Source: Winogradskyella sp.
GTDB lineage: Bacteria > Bacteroidota > Bacteroidia > Flavobacteriales > Flavobacteriaceae
Direction of reading: 5' to 3'
Length of the DNA: 64,000 bases
Assembly: GCF_016744625.1 (NCBI RefSeq)
Contig: NZ_JADGDZ010000008.1
Location: forward strand, 1 to 64,000
How positions within the stretch are numbered: the stretch's first letter is position 1; each line of letters begins with the position of its first letter. Under the pieces are notes generated by a model. The model was not told the DNA's origin and ran no database searches. It saw only the letters and a program-made list of their open reading frames with translations. The translations under genes were made by a program, and so were the position numbers. Shown here piece by piece: positions 18,436 to 28,500 of the stretch.

Positions 18436-18672
18436 ATGAGCCCATTTTTAATTGATTGTATTGGTTACGGAGGTTTAGTCATCAATTTATATTCTATGTC
18501 AACAAAAGGTGAATATAAACTGAGATTAATCTCTCTAATCGCAAATGTAATTTACATTTTATACGGAGCATTAATTAGCGCAACTCCAATAATTGTAGGA
18601 TGTACTATTGCTGTACTTCTACATGGATATCACATAAGAAGATTAAGAATAAAAGATAACAACAATGATTAA
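18436..18672 (+). CDS. Small membrane protein (YgjV/SemiSWEET-like)
   Basis: 78 residues with three hydrophobic segments. The order is IDCIGYGGLVINLYSMSTKGE, a second helix LRLISLIANVIYILYGAL, and a third near TPIIVGCTIAVLLHGYHI. The pattern resembles the half-transporter-like YgjV inner-membrane family. No substrate can be proposed. Its 3' end overlaps the next GNAT gene by 8 bases. Confidence 0.7.
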   Translation: MSPFLIDCIGYGGLVINLYSMSTKGEYKLRLISLIANVIYILYGALISATPIIVGCTIAVLLHGYHIRRLRIKDNNND

Positions 18673-19180
18673 AATAAAAACAGCTAAGGAAGAAGATACA
18701 GACGTTTTAGCGCTTTTAGGACGACTAACATGGGCTGAATCTCATGGTCATTATATAGATGATAAAAACGATGTATCAAAATACCTTAATGAGAATTTTT
18801 CAGTTTCTAAAATGAAACAAGAAATAAAAGACCCTAAGAAGCTATTCTATATCATTTATGTAAATGATTTACCTGTTGGTTACGGAAAGTTAATAGTAAA
18901 TGCTATACAAGAAAGTGTTGCCTCACAAAACAGCTGTCAATTGCAAAGGATCTTCATTTTAAATGAATTTATACCACTAAAGATTGGACAACAGTTACTA
19001 ACTTTTGTTGAAGAGAAAGCTAAAGCATTACAATTAGATACAATGTGGCTTACCGTATACATAAAAAACAAAAGAGCCATAAGGTTCTATGAAAGAAATG
19101 AATTTAAAAACGTTGGAGAAGTAAATTTTATAGTTAGTGGAAATGAATATGAAAATATAGTCTTTTCAAAAAAAATATAA
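18665..19180 (+). CDS. GNAT family N-acetyltransferase
   Basis: 171 residues. The acetyl-CoA fold is seen as LQRIFILNEFIPLKIGQQLL, followed by MWLTVYIKNKRAIRFYERNEF. The final motif, with A-x-x-F-Y-x-x-x-x-F, is the GNAT B motif. It starts inside the end of the upstream membrane-protein gene. Substrate unknown. Confidence 0.88.
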   Translation: MIKIKTAKEEDTDVLALLGRLTWAESHGHYIDDKNDVSKYLNENFSVSKMKQEIKDPKKLFYIIYVNDLPVGYGKLIVNAIQESVASQNSCQLQRIFILNEFIPLKIGQQLLTFVEEKAKALQLDTMWLTVYIKNKRAIRFYERNEFKNVGEVNFIVSGNEYENIVFSKKI

Positions 19181-19191
19181 ACGCGTTTAAT

Positions 19192-19854
19192 ATGAAAGAG
19201 TATTCAAAATCAAAATTAAATAGAGTTAAACGCGGGAAAATAAGAGCTACTTATGATGTTGAAAAAATCAATATCATTTTAGATGCTGGGTTTATTGGTT
19301 ATGTAAGTTATGTCTATGAAGGCAAAGCAATTACATTACCAATGGCATACGGAAGAAAAGACAATAAAATTTATTTACATGGCTCACAAGCTAATAGAAT
19401 GTTACTTGCTTTATTAAAAACTAAAGAAATGAGTATGACGGTTATGCATTTAGATGCTCTGGTTCTAGCACGTTCTGGTTTGCATCACTCTGTAAATTAT
19501 CGCTCTGCAACGTTGTTTGGCTCGGTTAAAAACCTTGAAGAACCAAAAGAAAAAGACGCAGCGCTTTTCTGTTTTATGGAGCATATGATGAAAGGGCGTT
19601 GGGACGGCATTAGACCAATGCACAAAAAGGAGTTAGACAGAACTATAGTTGTAGAAATGACTATTGAAACTGCTTCAGCAAAAATTAGAGATGTTGGTGT
19701 TGGTGACGAACCCGAAGATTATAATTTAGATGTTTGGGCTGGCTTAGTACCTATAAAACAAATAGCTAAATACCCTATTTCTGATAAAGGATTACCACAA
19801 AACATGGATATTCCTAAACACGTTTTAGATTATTATCAAGAGCATAAAGCATAG
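19192..19854 (+). CDS. Pyridoxamine 5'-phosphate oxidase family flavin-nucleotide-binding protein
   Basis: 220 residues, the larger split-barrel type. ITLPMAYGRKDNKIYLHGS and MTVMHLDALVLARSGLHHSVNYRSATLFG are hallmarks of the flavin-binding family with a conserved HHSVNYRS segment. The C-terminal KYPISDKGLPQN segment recurs, degenerate, at about 20567-20640, so a second copy once lay downstream. Only one base separates its stop from the next gene. Confidence 0.88.
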   Translation: MKEYSKSKLNRVKRGKIRATYDVEKINIILDAGFIGYVSYVYEGKAITLPMAYGRKDNKIYLHGSQANRMLLALLKTKEMSMTVMHLDALVLARSGLHHSVNYRSATLFGSVKNLEEPKEKDAALFCFMEHMMKGRWDGIRPMHKKELDRTIVVEMTIETASAKIRDVGVGDEPEDYNLDVWAGLVPIKQIAKYPISDKGLPQNMDIPKHVLDYYQEHKA

Positions 19855-19855
19855 A

Positions 19856-20365
19856 ATGAAGGAAAAACTAATATTCCGAGAGTTAAAAGAAACAGACTGG
19901 GAACAGGTTTCAAGTATTTACCAAGAAGGACTTGATACAGGAAATGCAACTTTTGAAACAAATCTTCCTGATTGGGATAGCTGGAATTCTGGGCACATAA
20001 AAGAATGTAGACTTATTGCAGAAATAGACAATGAAATTGTTGGTTGGGCAGCATTATCACCAATTTCTTCTCGTTGTGTATATGGCGGAGTTGCAGAAGT
20101 GAGTGTATATGTTTCATCTAAGTTTTCTGGACAAAAGATTGGAACCAAATTATTAGAACAATTAATAGTTGAAAGCGAAAACAATGGTATTTGGACTTTA
20201 CAAGCCGGAATTTTCCCAGAAAACAAAGGAAGTATTATTATTCACAAAAGACTTGGATTCCGGAAAGTTGGCTACAGAGAAAAAATAGGAAAAATGAATG
20301 GGATTTGGCGCAACACTTTTCTTTTTGAAAAAAGAAGTCAATCCTTAGGAGTGAAAAATCAATGA
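19856..20365 (+). CDS. GNAT acetyltransferase of the phosphinothricin acetyltransferase (Pat/Bar)-like group
   Basis: 169 residues. FRELKETDWEQVSSIYQEGL, GNATFETNLPDWDSW and a GVAEVSVYVSSKFSGQKIGTK segment followed by GIFPENKGSIIIHKRLGFR match the Pat/Bar-like subgroup, which acetylates small amines such as methionine derivatives. The gene starts one base after the previous stop. Detoxification of an amino compound is a plausible role but not shown. Confidence 0.86.
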   Translation: MKEKLIFRELKETDWEQVSSIYQEGLDTGNATFETNLPDWDSWNSGHIKECRLIAEIDNEIVGWAALSPISSRCVYGGVAEVSVYVSSKFSGQKIGTKLLEQLIVESENNGIWTLQAGIFPENKGSIIIHKRLGFRKVGYREKIGKMNGIWRNTFLFEKRSQSLGVKNQ

Positions 20366-20429
20366 AAATAAATATGTTTTTTATTGAAGGCATATAATTA
20401 CTAATAACAACAATCAAAAAAACGGAAAA

Positions 20430-20763
20430 ATGAAATTCCCAGTTAACGACATAATTAATCTATTGGATGAAAGGCTCGAATTAAATTTAGCCGAAAGCAC
20501 AAATAAAGATTTAGTATTAGAAGAGATTTGGGATGAATCTTTTAGTAAAGGTTTAAAAACAAGTCGCAGAATACCCAATTGCTGATGAAGGTTTACCACA
20601 GAATATAAAAACCCCTAAACACGTTTTAGATTATTATATTGTAAACAAAAAAAGAGGGTTAAACAACATGAAGAAACGTGTGCAAGAAATTAATGTTTCA
20701 TTAAAAATTCAGTCACAAAAAGATACAGAAACTACCTTTTTGTTACAGAAAAGCATGGTGTAA
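20430..20763 (+). pseudogene. Remnant region: short ORF running into a degenerate copy of the PNPOx-family C-terminus
   Basis: An ATG at 20430 opens 51 codons (MKFPVNDIINLLDERLELNL onward) ending at 20585, with no match I recognise. From about 20567, in another frame, EYPIADEGLPQNIKTPKHVL repeats the end of the intact split-barrel protein coded at 19192-19854. That frame continues as unrelated sequence to a TAA at 20761-20763. It looks like a recombination or deletion scar joining two genes. The rest of the gap 20366-20844 holds nothing else I can support. Confidence 0.5.
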
Positions 20764-20844
20764 AATATACGTAATTCATCGTATGGTATAATGTTGTAAT
20801 ATACTATAAGTTTACTTTTTAATTTTTTTTAAAAAACCTATACC

Positions 20845-23376
20845 ATGAAAAAACAATTTTCAATATTATTAATAGTAGGCTTGTGTTGTGTTCATTTTTG
20901 TTTAGCACAAGATGTGCCTAGTCAAAACAAAATTTTAGACTTGCCTTTAATACATTTAGAAAAAGATTTTCAGCTAAAGACAAATAAATCACAAAATGCC
21001 ATTCCTGTAAATGTGGAACATATTTCGTTTAAAAAAGAGTCTAATGTGTTTAAAAAAACCTTTGAGCAAACTTTGGTTTTTAACTCTAAAAATAAATTAA
21101 TCGCTGAGCATAAATACCACAATATAGCTTTTGCATCAGCAGAACGTGTTCATAAAAAACATATATACGCAAGAAATAATACACTTTCAAATATCGAGTT
21201 TCATAACAGAAGTACAGGAGAGAAAAAAGTTGAAAACACAAAACTAGAATCTATAAATGGAAAACTTAGTAAACACATCTATTCTAGATATGGTTTTGGT
21301 GGCGATATTGTTGTCGATACTAAAGAAGTAAGTTATCCGTCATCAACACAAATAAAAATAAAAGCGGTCTATACAACCAAAACGTTTACTAGAGTAAATA
21401 ACCTAATAACAAAGCAGATAACAGTTTATCAAAACGACAATAAACCTTCAAGCATAGTTTATAAATATGATAATAACGGACGAATAATTTATTCTGAAGA
21501 ACCTTGGTTTGTAAACGAATATGTGTACAATAATAATGGGTTTTTAGAAAAGCGCATAAGTACAGAGCGTATAAACTCGCCTAAAGTGCACACTACATTT
21601 TATAAATATATGATAGATGAATTTGGTAATTGGACCATGTGTATGACTGTTACAAACTATAGCGAATATGCAGAGTTCACTGCTATTGCAAATCCGCCAA
21701 AGATACAGCTTAGAAAAATAACTTATGCAAACAAAAAAACCACAGGAACTTTAGATACAGAATCATCTACATTAAAACCTCATATTGAAAAATTCACAAA
21801 AGAATTAAGGCAACTAGATAATGAAACTAACATGCCTAAAGGTGTTGTTTGGAAAAAAAATGCAGATGGTTCATCGTTTTGGGTTTTAAAAGACGGTAAA
21901 TCTATAGTTAGTGAAGGCGTTAATTGGCAAATGGGAAATACACAATTGTTTTTTTATAAGCCAACACATACCTTATATGTATTTAAAAATTTTAGAGAAG
22001 GCTCTAAGTCAGATGAGTTTCATAAAGCCGAAACACTTTTAGAAAATGCATCAAATGGTTTTTATTATACCATAAATCAAAAGGGTAATTATTACGCTTT
22101 CGATAAAAACGGAAACCGTATAGAAAAATTTGAAAGTAAAACATTAGCCAGCAACCAAGAAGATGTTTTTGTAACCCTAAAAGGAAATAACCAAATAACA
22201 GTAATGCCAAGCATGAAAAAAGCAACACCTTTTGTTCCAATTGCTTTTGAAAACTACGACGAGTATGTCCTTAAAAATAATGACAAGACTGTTGAGAATC
22301 AATTTACACTATTAAAAGGCAATAACCAAAACGGTTATGCCGAAGTAAAACTAACAAGCGATCAAACCTACGAAGGGTTTTATAGTAACGGCAAACCCTA
22401 TGGCTTAGCATTAATACACAATGGTAAAGACTTTTTTCATTTAAGAGCATTTAATGGTACTTATGATAAAGACTATTACAATTTTTTGTATGAAAGAACA
22501 GCAACAGGCGAACTTGTATGCAGTTCCTCTTTAAAAGAAGGGTATTATCAAGATTATAAAACGCAAATATTATATCGTATTACTTTAGGAGATAACCATA
22601 ACATAGTGTCTAAAAGCAAGGTGAAAAGTACGGGAAATACTAGTGGTTGTTTATTAGGCGATTGTGAAAATGGTATAGGATATTATACCTACAGTGATGG
22701 TTCTTTTTATATTGGAAGGTTTAAAAATGGCGAATTACATCACTTTGGAAAAATGCGATTTAGTAATGGTGATTTTTATATTGGGGAATTTAGAAATGGA
22801 AAAAGAGCTGGTAATGGCGAATATTCTTGGCCAGACAAAAAATATTATAGAGGTCAATGGAAAAACAATCAAAAACATGGTAGAGGTGTTATGTTTCATA
22901 GCGAAACCGTGTACGAAGCTGGTCAATGGGAAAATGGTGTGTTTAAAAAGAATCTAAAACCGACAAATATAAATTCAACAAGCTCTTCAAAAACTAGTAG
23001 TTTAAGAAGCACATCTAAAATTTCAGAAAAAGATAAAAATGATATTATTAATTGTAAAGATGATGGCACTTGTTTAGCAAAATTATACAACGCCAAATAT
23101 GATGAATTAGCAAAAGTATATTCTAGAGACGAATTACTTCAGAAACTTGCCGATTATTTGGCCTCACCTTATATAACACCTAAAAACTTATTTTCTATAT
23201 ACGTAAAATACCGTAGAGGAAATATAGAGGACGTTAAAGAAAAATTGCCGCAACACGTAATAGACGGCTTAAAAAACTATTCAAGAGAATTAATGAACGG
23301 CTATAACAAACACATAAACTCTAAAGAAACACAAGATAAAGTTAAAAAGAATGGAGGTTCAATCATTAAAAATTAA
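20845..23376 (+). CDS. Large secreted MORN-repeat protein
   Basis: 843 residues with a signal peptide (MKKQFSILLIVGLCCVHFCLA). The long N-terminal part resembles YD/RHS-like strand text (KYDNNGRIIYSEE). Residues about 608-700 have at least four tandem MORN motifs of 23 residues, for example SDGSFYIGRFKNGELHHFG and SNGDFYIGEFRNGKRAGNG. A further copy lies near YEGFYSNGKPYGLAL. The C-terminal 130 residues are helical and charged. It is probably an envelope protein of unknown role, and the next gene starts 3 bases later. Confidence 0.8.
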   Translation: MKKQFSILLIVGLCCVHFCLAQDVPSQNKILDLPLIHLEKDFQLKTNKSQNAIPVNVEHISFKKESNVFKKTFEQTLVFNSKNKLIAEHKYHNIAFASAERVHKKHIYARNNTLSNIEFHNRSTGEKKVENTKLESINGKLSKHIYSRYGFGGDIVVDTKEVSYPSSTQIKIKAVYTTKTFTRVNNLITKQITVYQNDNKPSSIVYKYDNNGRIIYSEEPWFVNEYVYNNNGFLEKRISTERINSPKVHTTFYKYMIDEFGNWTMCMTVTNYSEYAEFTAIANPPKIQLRKITYANKKTTGTLDTESSTLKPHIEKFTKELRQLDNETNMPKGVVWKKNADGSSFWVLKDGKSIVSEGVNWQMGNTQLFFYKPTHTLYVFKNFREGSKSDEFHKAETLLENASNGFYYTINQKGNYYAFDKNGNRIEKFESKTLASNQEDVFVTLKGNNQITVMPSMKKATPFVPIAFENYDEYVLKNNDKTVENQFTLLKGNNQNGYAEVKLTSDQTYEGFYSNGKPYGLALIHNGKDFFHLRAFNGTYDKDYYNFLYERTATGELVCSSSLKEGYYQDYKTQILYRITLGDNHNIVSKSKVKSTGNTSGCLLGDCENGIGYYTYSDGSFYIGRFKNGELHHFGKMRFSNGDFYIGEFRNGKRAGNGEYSWPDKKYYRGQWKNNQKHGRGVMFHSETVYEAGQWENGVFKKNLKPTNINSTSSSKTSSLRSTSKISEKDKNDIINCKDDGTCLAKLYNAKYDELAKVYSRDELLQKLADYLASPYITPKNLFSIYVKYRRGNIEDVKEKLPQHVIDGLKNYSRELMNGYNKHINSKETQDKVKKNGGSIIKN

Positions 23377-23379
23377 ATT

Positions 23380-23991
23380 ATGAAAAAAATTATTACAATA
23401 TTATTTTTTAGCGTTTCAATAGTTGCGCTTTCTCAAGACATAAAACCTATTGAAGCTAATACAGAGCTAATTGAAAAAACACAAGCTTTTTTTAATAACT
23501 ATTTCCAACAAATAAAAGCACAGAACTGGAATGAATTAATGGATAATATGCCTAAAGATTTTTTAGAATTAGTAGGCAAAGAATCTTTAATAAAACAAAC
23601 AAAGCAGGCATTTAATAACGAGGCATTTACAACAACTTTTAATGCTATGGATTATAAAAGTATAGCTTCGGCATTTCAACATGAAAACATAATATATGCT
23701 AATGTGAATTACCACAATTCATTTACATTTAATTTTATTCAAACAGAAAAACAAACCGATAAAGAATTTAATTTATATGTAGACTTCATGGCGGAAACAT
23801 TTACCAATAAATTTAAAGACCAAAAAGTAGAACGCAATGGGAAAGATATTACTATTAGTGGCGAAAAGATTATTTTAGTCATTGATGACTCAAAAGTTGG
23901 TGCATTAAAGATGCTTGAATTTGATAAAAACATGGTAGAGTTTTATAAGTTGTTTTTAGCAGAAGCAGTAGTTAATAAACTATCTGAATAA
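23380..23991 (+). CDS. Secreted protein of unknown function, cotranscribed with the MORN protein
   Basis: 203 residues with a signal peptide ending near ALSQD. The mature part begins with a helix (ELIEKTQAFFNNYFQQIKAQ) followed by alternating strands, reminiscent of SnoaL/NTF2-like folds, but no catalytic motif is visible. The 3-base spacing to the upstream MORN gene suggests a two-gene operon with a shared envelope role. Confidence 0.7.
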   Translation: MKKIITILFFSVSIVALSQDIKPIEANTELIEKTQAFFNNYFQQIKAQNWNELMDNMPKDFLELVGKESLIKQTKQAFNNEAFTTTFNAMDYKSIASAFQHENIIYANVNYHNSFTFNFIQTEKQTDKEFNLYVDFMAETFTNKFKDQKVERNGKDITISGEKIILVIDDSKVGALKMLEFDKNMVEFYKLFLAEAVVNKLSE

Positions 23992-24233
23992 TATGAAAGT
24001 TTAAATAACCATAGTTTACGATAATTCATTTTTAATACATGTCGTAAAAGAAAACTTGTCTTTTTTTTAAGAAGTTAGCTAGTAAATTTTCAAGCAATAA
24101 ACAGTTCAGATTTTCTAACAAAGCTTGAAGATAATCATAATCTAGAATCAAGAAATGTTGATTTTAAGAGGCCAAAAAACAATTAAGACAATCTATTTAT
24201 TGCTTTTTCATGGATACTAAATTAGTTGCAAGC

Positions 24234-25463
24234 TTACTCAGCTAACAAAGCACCAACAAACCCTTCAAACTCAGCCTTAAACTCAACATACTTCTCGCCA
24301 GTTGCTGATCCATTAAAACCAGTATGAATCTTCCGAACTTCCCCTTTCTTATCAATAAAGATAGATGTTGGGTAAGACAATACATGATTCAACATTGGTA
24401 ATTTTTCTTGTGCTTTAGCTTTATCAGACGTTCCATATTGTGCTAACAGTATCGGGTAATCAATACCAATTTTAGATTGCAAACGATTAATACGACTAAA
24501 CGCAATTTCTTTGGTCTTTGCGTACTCAAAAGCAAGAGCTACAATTTCTACTCCCTTGTCTTTATTGCTCTTATAGAATTCAGCATAATATTTACTCTCA
24601 TCCAAACAATTAGGACACCAAGTACCCATAATTTGTACAATAACCACCTTGTCTTTAAAACGGTCATCTTTTATAGACATCAACTCATCAGACGTATTAG
24701 GGAAAACAAAGTCTATACTGTCATAACCTTCTTTTAAAAAGGTTAGATCGTTAGCACTTGGTAATTCGTAAGTTTCATTACGTTTAGCTACAAAGGGTTC
24801 TTTCCAGTGATTACCTGAATAAAACTGCCCTTCTAAAGTAGAGTCGGTAACTTTTGCTGTGAATAGAAAAGCATGTGCACCATCAAAGGTGGATAATTTC
24901 ATGGTGTTGCCATCCATTACGCCTTCCAAATAACGATAATCGCCAGTTGTGGTTCTAAAAGTACCTGTGACCTTCTCTCCTACTTGTTTAAAAATGCCTT
25001 TGGCAATATATTCGTCACCTTCAATATCTTTACTGAAAACGGTTTCCCATATTCCTGTTACATTTTGTGTTGGCTTCGATTCTACATCAAAACGGTTATC
25101 ATTCTTATATTCAGCCGTAAATGGAACAACACGATTCAAGCTTTCTTTTATAAAACTCCCTTTTAAATTATCACCTTCAAATGTAGCAGCTATGTAACCT
25201 TCAAATACTGGTGTAGAAATAAAAATAGAATCGTTTCTATACTCTACTTCATCAACTTCAATAATTTCCTCAGCATTAAAAATATTGAGTTCTGTAGGCG
25301 ATTTGACTTCGAAAACAAAAGGCAATTCTTCATTGCCTTGCACTTCTAAAATTGCTCTGTAAGTTCCGTTTTTAAGTACTTTTTCTTTTAGCTCCTCAGC
25401 TTTGGTTTCGTTTTTACAAGACAACATTGCTAAAGTTATAAGGCAAGCTATTAAATATCGCAT
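24234..25463 (-). CDS. TlpA-like thioredoxin-fold lipoprotein
   Basis: 409 residues. The lipobox LAMLSC puts the lipid Cys at 16. Residues about 130-230 form a beta-rich domain of the kind that precedes TlpA domains in Bacteroidota. The thioredoxin domain follows, with the redox motif WCPNC (Cys283, Cys286) after VVIVQIMGT, and the cis-Pro segment LSYPTSIFIDKKG. It is likely a periplasm-facing disulfide reductase. The 242-base gap before it (23992-24233) holds no gene; a T8 run after a weak AAAAGA/TCTTTT stem near 24046-24068 may end the MORN operon. Confidence 0.88.
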   Translation of the reverse strand: MRYLIACLITLAMLSCKNETKAEELKEKVLKNGTYRAILEVQGNEELPFVFEVKSPTELNIFNAEEIIEVDEVEYRNDSIFISTPVFEGYIAATFEGDNLKGSFIKESLNRVVPFTAEYKNDNRFDVESKPTQNVTGIWETVFSKDIEGDEYIAKGIFKQVGEKVTGTFRTTTGDYRYLEGVMDGNTMKLSTFDGAHAFLFTAKVTDSTLEGQFYSGNHWKEPFVAKRNETYELPSANDLTFLKEGYDSIDFVFPNTSDELMSIKDDRFKDKVVIVQIMGTWCPNCLDESKYYAEFYKSNKDKGVEIVALAFEYAKTKEIAFSRINRLQSKIGIDYPILLAQYGTSDKAKAQEKLPMLNHVLSYPTSIFIDKKGEVRKIHTGFNGSATGEKYVEFKAEFEGFVGALLAE

Positions 25464-25689
25464 AATTATTTAGACTTAAATTTTATCAAAATTCGTCAAT
25501 TCGAGTGGTTTTTCGTCATTAAAAGCGAAAAATAGTATCGAGAATAGAATTTCACAAATTGGTTCTCGAAACTTTCCCTTTAGAAAACTCGAACTGAAAA
25601 TATTTGTCGTTTCAAAATTCAAAAAATTACAGTGTTGATATCAATATTAAAAATTATCATTCCTCATTTCATTAGGAGTTAACTATTAT

Positions 25690-25697
25690 TATCTTTG
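25690..25697 (+). promoter_or_regulatory. Predicted -7 promoter element of pheT
   Basis: TATCTTTG matches TAnnTTTG exactly and ends 20 bases before the pheT ATG, predicting a leader of about 15 bases. The rest of the gap 25464-25689 shows no other structure I can support. Confidence 0.5.
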
Positions 25698-25717
25698 TGG
25701 CTTGATTAAAAGAGACT

Positions 25718-28144
25718 ATGAAGATTTCATACAACTGGTTAAAGCAGTTTATAAAAGTAGATTGGGACGCTGAGAAAACAGGAAATTTATTAACTGATCT
25801 TGGCCTAGAAATAGAAGGTATTGAACCTTACGAATCTGTAAAAGGCGGATTAGAAGGTATTGTTGTAGGAGAGGTTTTAACTTGCGAGCAACATCCAAAC
25901 GCAGATCGCTTAAAGGTTACAACTGTAAATATTGGAGCTGACACACCTGTACAAATTGTTTGTGGAGCACCAAATGTAGCTGCAGGACAAAAAGTACCTG
26001 TTGCAACTATAGGAACAACACTATATTCTGCTGAAGGCGAGGCTTGGAAAATTAAAAAAGGAAAGATTCGTGGAGAGGAAAGTTATGGTATGATTTGCGC
26101 TGAAGACGAATTAGGTCTTGGCAAATCTCACGATGGTATTATGGTTTTAGATGCTAAACTAAAAGTTGGCACTCCAGCTACAGAGGTTTTTGATATCAAA
26201 AACGATCAGGTTTTTGAAATTGGTTTAACACCAAACCGAGCAGATGCTATGAGTCATTATGGTGTAGCACGAGATTTAAAAGCGGGATTATTACAGCACG
26301 AAGTGTCTTTAGAGTTAATTACACCTTCTGTGAGTTCGTATCACATGGATGCCAGATCGCTTAAGATAGATGTAGATGTACAAGACAAGGAAAAAGCTCC
26401 ACGTTATTGTGGTGTTACAATCTCTGGTTTAAAAGTTGAAACGTCACCAAGTTGGTTACAACATCGATTAAAATCAATTGGCTTATCACCTATTAATAAT
26501 ATTGTAGATGCAACTAACTATGTGTTGCATGAGTTAGGGCAACCGCTTCACGCCTTTGATGCTAGTAAAATTTCTGGTAATAAGATTGAAGTTAAAACCT
26601 GTAAAGCTGGTACAAAATTTACCACATTAGATGGTGTTGTTAGAGATTTACACGAAGATGATTTAATGATTTGTGATGAAGAAAAGCCAATGTGTATTGC
26701 TGGTGTTTTTGGAGGCATTGATTCTGGTGTTTCAGAAAGCACTACAGCTATTTTCTTAGAGAGCGCATATTTTGATCCTGTTAGTGTTCGTAAAACAGCA
26801 AAACGTCATGCTTTAAACACTGATGCATCTTTTAGATTTGAAAGAGGTATCGATCCTAACATAACAGAATATGCACTTAAACGTGCAGCACTTTTAATTA
26901 TTGAAATTGCAGGTGGAGAAATAACAAGTGATATTTCTGATGCTTACCAAAATAAAATCAAAGACTTTGAAGTCCGTCTAAGTTTTGAAAATGCTAAGAA
27001 GTTAATTGGAGAAGAGATTCCGAGAGAAACTATTAAAAGTATTTTGACGTCTTTAGATATTAAAGTAAACAATGTTACTGAAGCTGGTTTAGGGTTAACT
27101 GTGCCAGCCTACAGAAACGATGTTACACGCGAAGCTGATATTATAGAAGAAATACTTCGCGTTTACGGTTATAACAATATTGGTACAACTGAAAAGTTGA
27201 ATGCCTCTATTTCTAATTCGTCTCGTTTTGAAGATTATAAAATTCAGAATATAATTGGAAATCAATTGGCTTCTCAGGGTTTTTATGAGATTATGGCAAA
27301 TTCGTTGACATCTCCAAAGTATGTAGAGCTAAGTGAAGACTTAAACGCAGACCATAGCGTACATATGCTAAATCCGTTGAGCAACGATTTAGAAGTAATG
27401 CGTCAATCGTTGTTGTTTTCTGGCTTAGAAGCAGTATCACATAATATCAACAGGAAACGTGGAGATTTAAAGTTATTTGAATTTGGCAAGACTTATCATC
27501 AATATTCAGATAACAGAGAAGAACACAAACACTTATCTGTATTTGTAACAGGACACAAAACAGAAGAACGTTGGAATGCTATTACAGCACCTGGTGATTT
27601 CTTCTATTTAAAAGGAACTATTGAAACCATCTTACAACGTTTAGGATTAAATCGTTTAAAACCAGCTCCGACTAAATCAGACATTCTTAGTGAAGGTATG
27701 AGTTTAACGATTGGAAAGAAAACCTTAGTCAATTTTGGATTGGTTAAAAAATCAGTATTAAAACACTTCGGAATTTCTCAGAACGTCTTATTTGCAGATT
27801 TTAATTGGGATAATGTTTTAGACATGGCGCTACATAACAAGATTAAGTTTAATGCGATTCCTAAATATCCTGAAGTACGACGTGATTTTGCTTTGTTATT
27901 AGACAACAGTGTTTCTTTTGAAGAGATACATACGATTGCTAAACAAACAGAAAAGCAGTTGCTTAAAAATGTAAATCTGTTTGATGTTTATGAAGGCAAA
28001 AAACTACCAGCTGGCAAAAAGAGTTATGCTGTGAGTTTTACGCTTCAAGATGAAAATAAAACGTTGACAGATAAGCAGATTGACAAAATAATGTCTAAGC
28101 TACAGGCAAATTTTGAATCTAAACTTGGTGCTGAGTTGCGATAG
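25718..28144 (+). CDS. pheT: Phenylalanine--tRNA ligase beta subunit
   Basis: 808 residues, the standard length. Visible domains in order are the N-terminal MKISYNWLKQFI, the EMAP-type tRNA-binding domain (HPNADRLKV, about 40-150), and the B3/B4 editing region (residues about 215-385, with LDGVVRDL). Next come the B5 domain, the catalytic-like core (FRFERGID), and the C-terminal FDX-ACB anticodon-binding domain (PKYPEVRRDFALLLD). It pairs with PheS, which is not in the window. Its stop directly abuts the end of a decayed gene on the other strand. Confidence 0.97.
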   Translation: MKISYNWLKQFIKVDWDAEKTGNLLTDLGLEIEGIEPYESVKGGLEGIVVGEVLTCEQHPNADRLKVTTVNIGADTPVQIVCGAPNVAAGQKVPVATIGTTLYSAEGEAWKIKKGKIRGEESYGMICAEDELGLGKSHDGIMVLDAKLKVGTPATEVFDIKNDQVFEIGLTPNRADAMSHYGVARDLKAGLLQHEVSLELITPSVSSYHMDARSLKIDVDVQDKEKAPRYCGVTISGLKVETSPSWLQHRLKSIGLSPINNIVDATNYVLHELGQPLHAFDASKISGNKIEVKTCKAGTKFTTLDGVVRDLHEDDLMICDEEKPMCIAGVFGGIDSGVSESTTAIFLESAYFDPVSVRKTAKRHALNTDASFRFERGIDPNITEYALKRAALLIIEIAGGEITSDISDAYQNKIKDFEVRLSFENAKKLIGEEIPRETIKSILTSLDIKVNNVTEAGLGLTVPAYRNDVTREADIIEEILRVYGYNNIGTTEKLNASISNSSRFEDYKIQNIIGNQLASQGFYEIMANSLTSPKYVELSEDLNADHSVHMLNPLSNDLEVMRQSLLFSGLEAVSHNINRKRGDLKLFEFGKTYHQYSDNREEHKHLSVFVTGHKTEERWNAITAPGDFFYLKGTIETILQRLGLNRLKPAPTKSDILSEGMSLTIGKKTLVNFGLVKKSVLKHFGISQNVLFADFNWDNVLDMALHNKIKFNAIPKYPEVRRDFALLLDNSVSFEEIHTIAKQTEKQLLKNVNLFDVYEGKKLPAGKKSYAVSFTLQDENKTLTDKQIDKIMSKLQANFESKLGAELR

Positions 28145-28500
28145 TCAATTATACTTCTTATTCATTAAATCAATTAAATTTCCTAGACGTGCTAATGCCA
28201 TAGTTGGATGTGAGTATTCCTTAAAAGATTTTGCCCCTTGTAATGCATTATTAAAATCAATGTTCCATACCTTATGACTTGACTTCTATGGTCTATTTTT
28301 TCTACATCAATAGCACCTATAAAGGTTTTATAATATTCTAAAAATTCATTAGCATCAACAGAATTTCTGTAGATTATTTTCCACAACTGACTAGCGTGTA
28401 AAAACAAGCTTGTTGGTTTGTAATAAAGATGCGATGCTACTTTCCAAAACTCACCATCAAATAAAGTTTCATTTTCTACACCTACTTTAAAAGATTGCAT
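28145..28500 (-). pseudogene. Frameshifted conserved gene downstream of a broken membrane-protein gene
   Basis: From the ATG at 28500 the reading MQSFKVGVENETLFDGEFWK runs in one frame to about 28280. The sequence then resumes in another frame as SHKVWNIDFNNALQGAKSF and HPTMALARLGNLIDLMNKKYN to a TGA at 28145-28147. Both parts look like good protein sequence, so one frameshift near 28275-28283 breaks the gene. Its ATG overlaps the upstream stop as TGATG. I do not recognise the family. Confidence 0.6.

Noticed and set aside
23992-24233. Possible degenerate coding text after the MORN operon
   Set aside because: All frames hold several stops within short distance and no protein-like segment longer than about 15 codons; only a weak terminator-like T run is supported.
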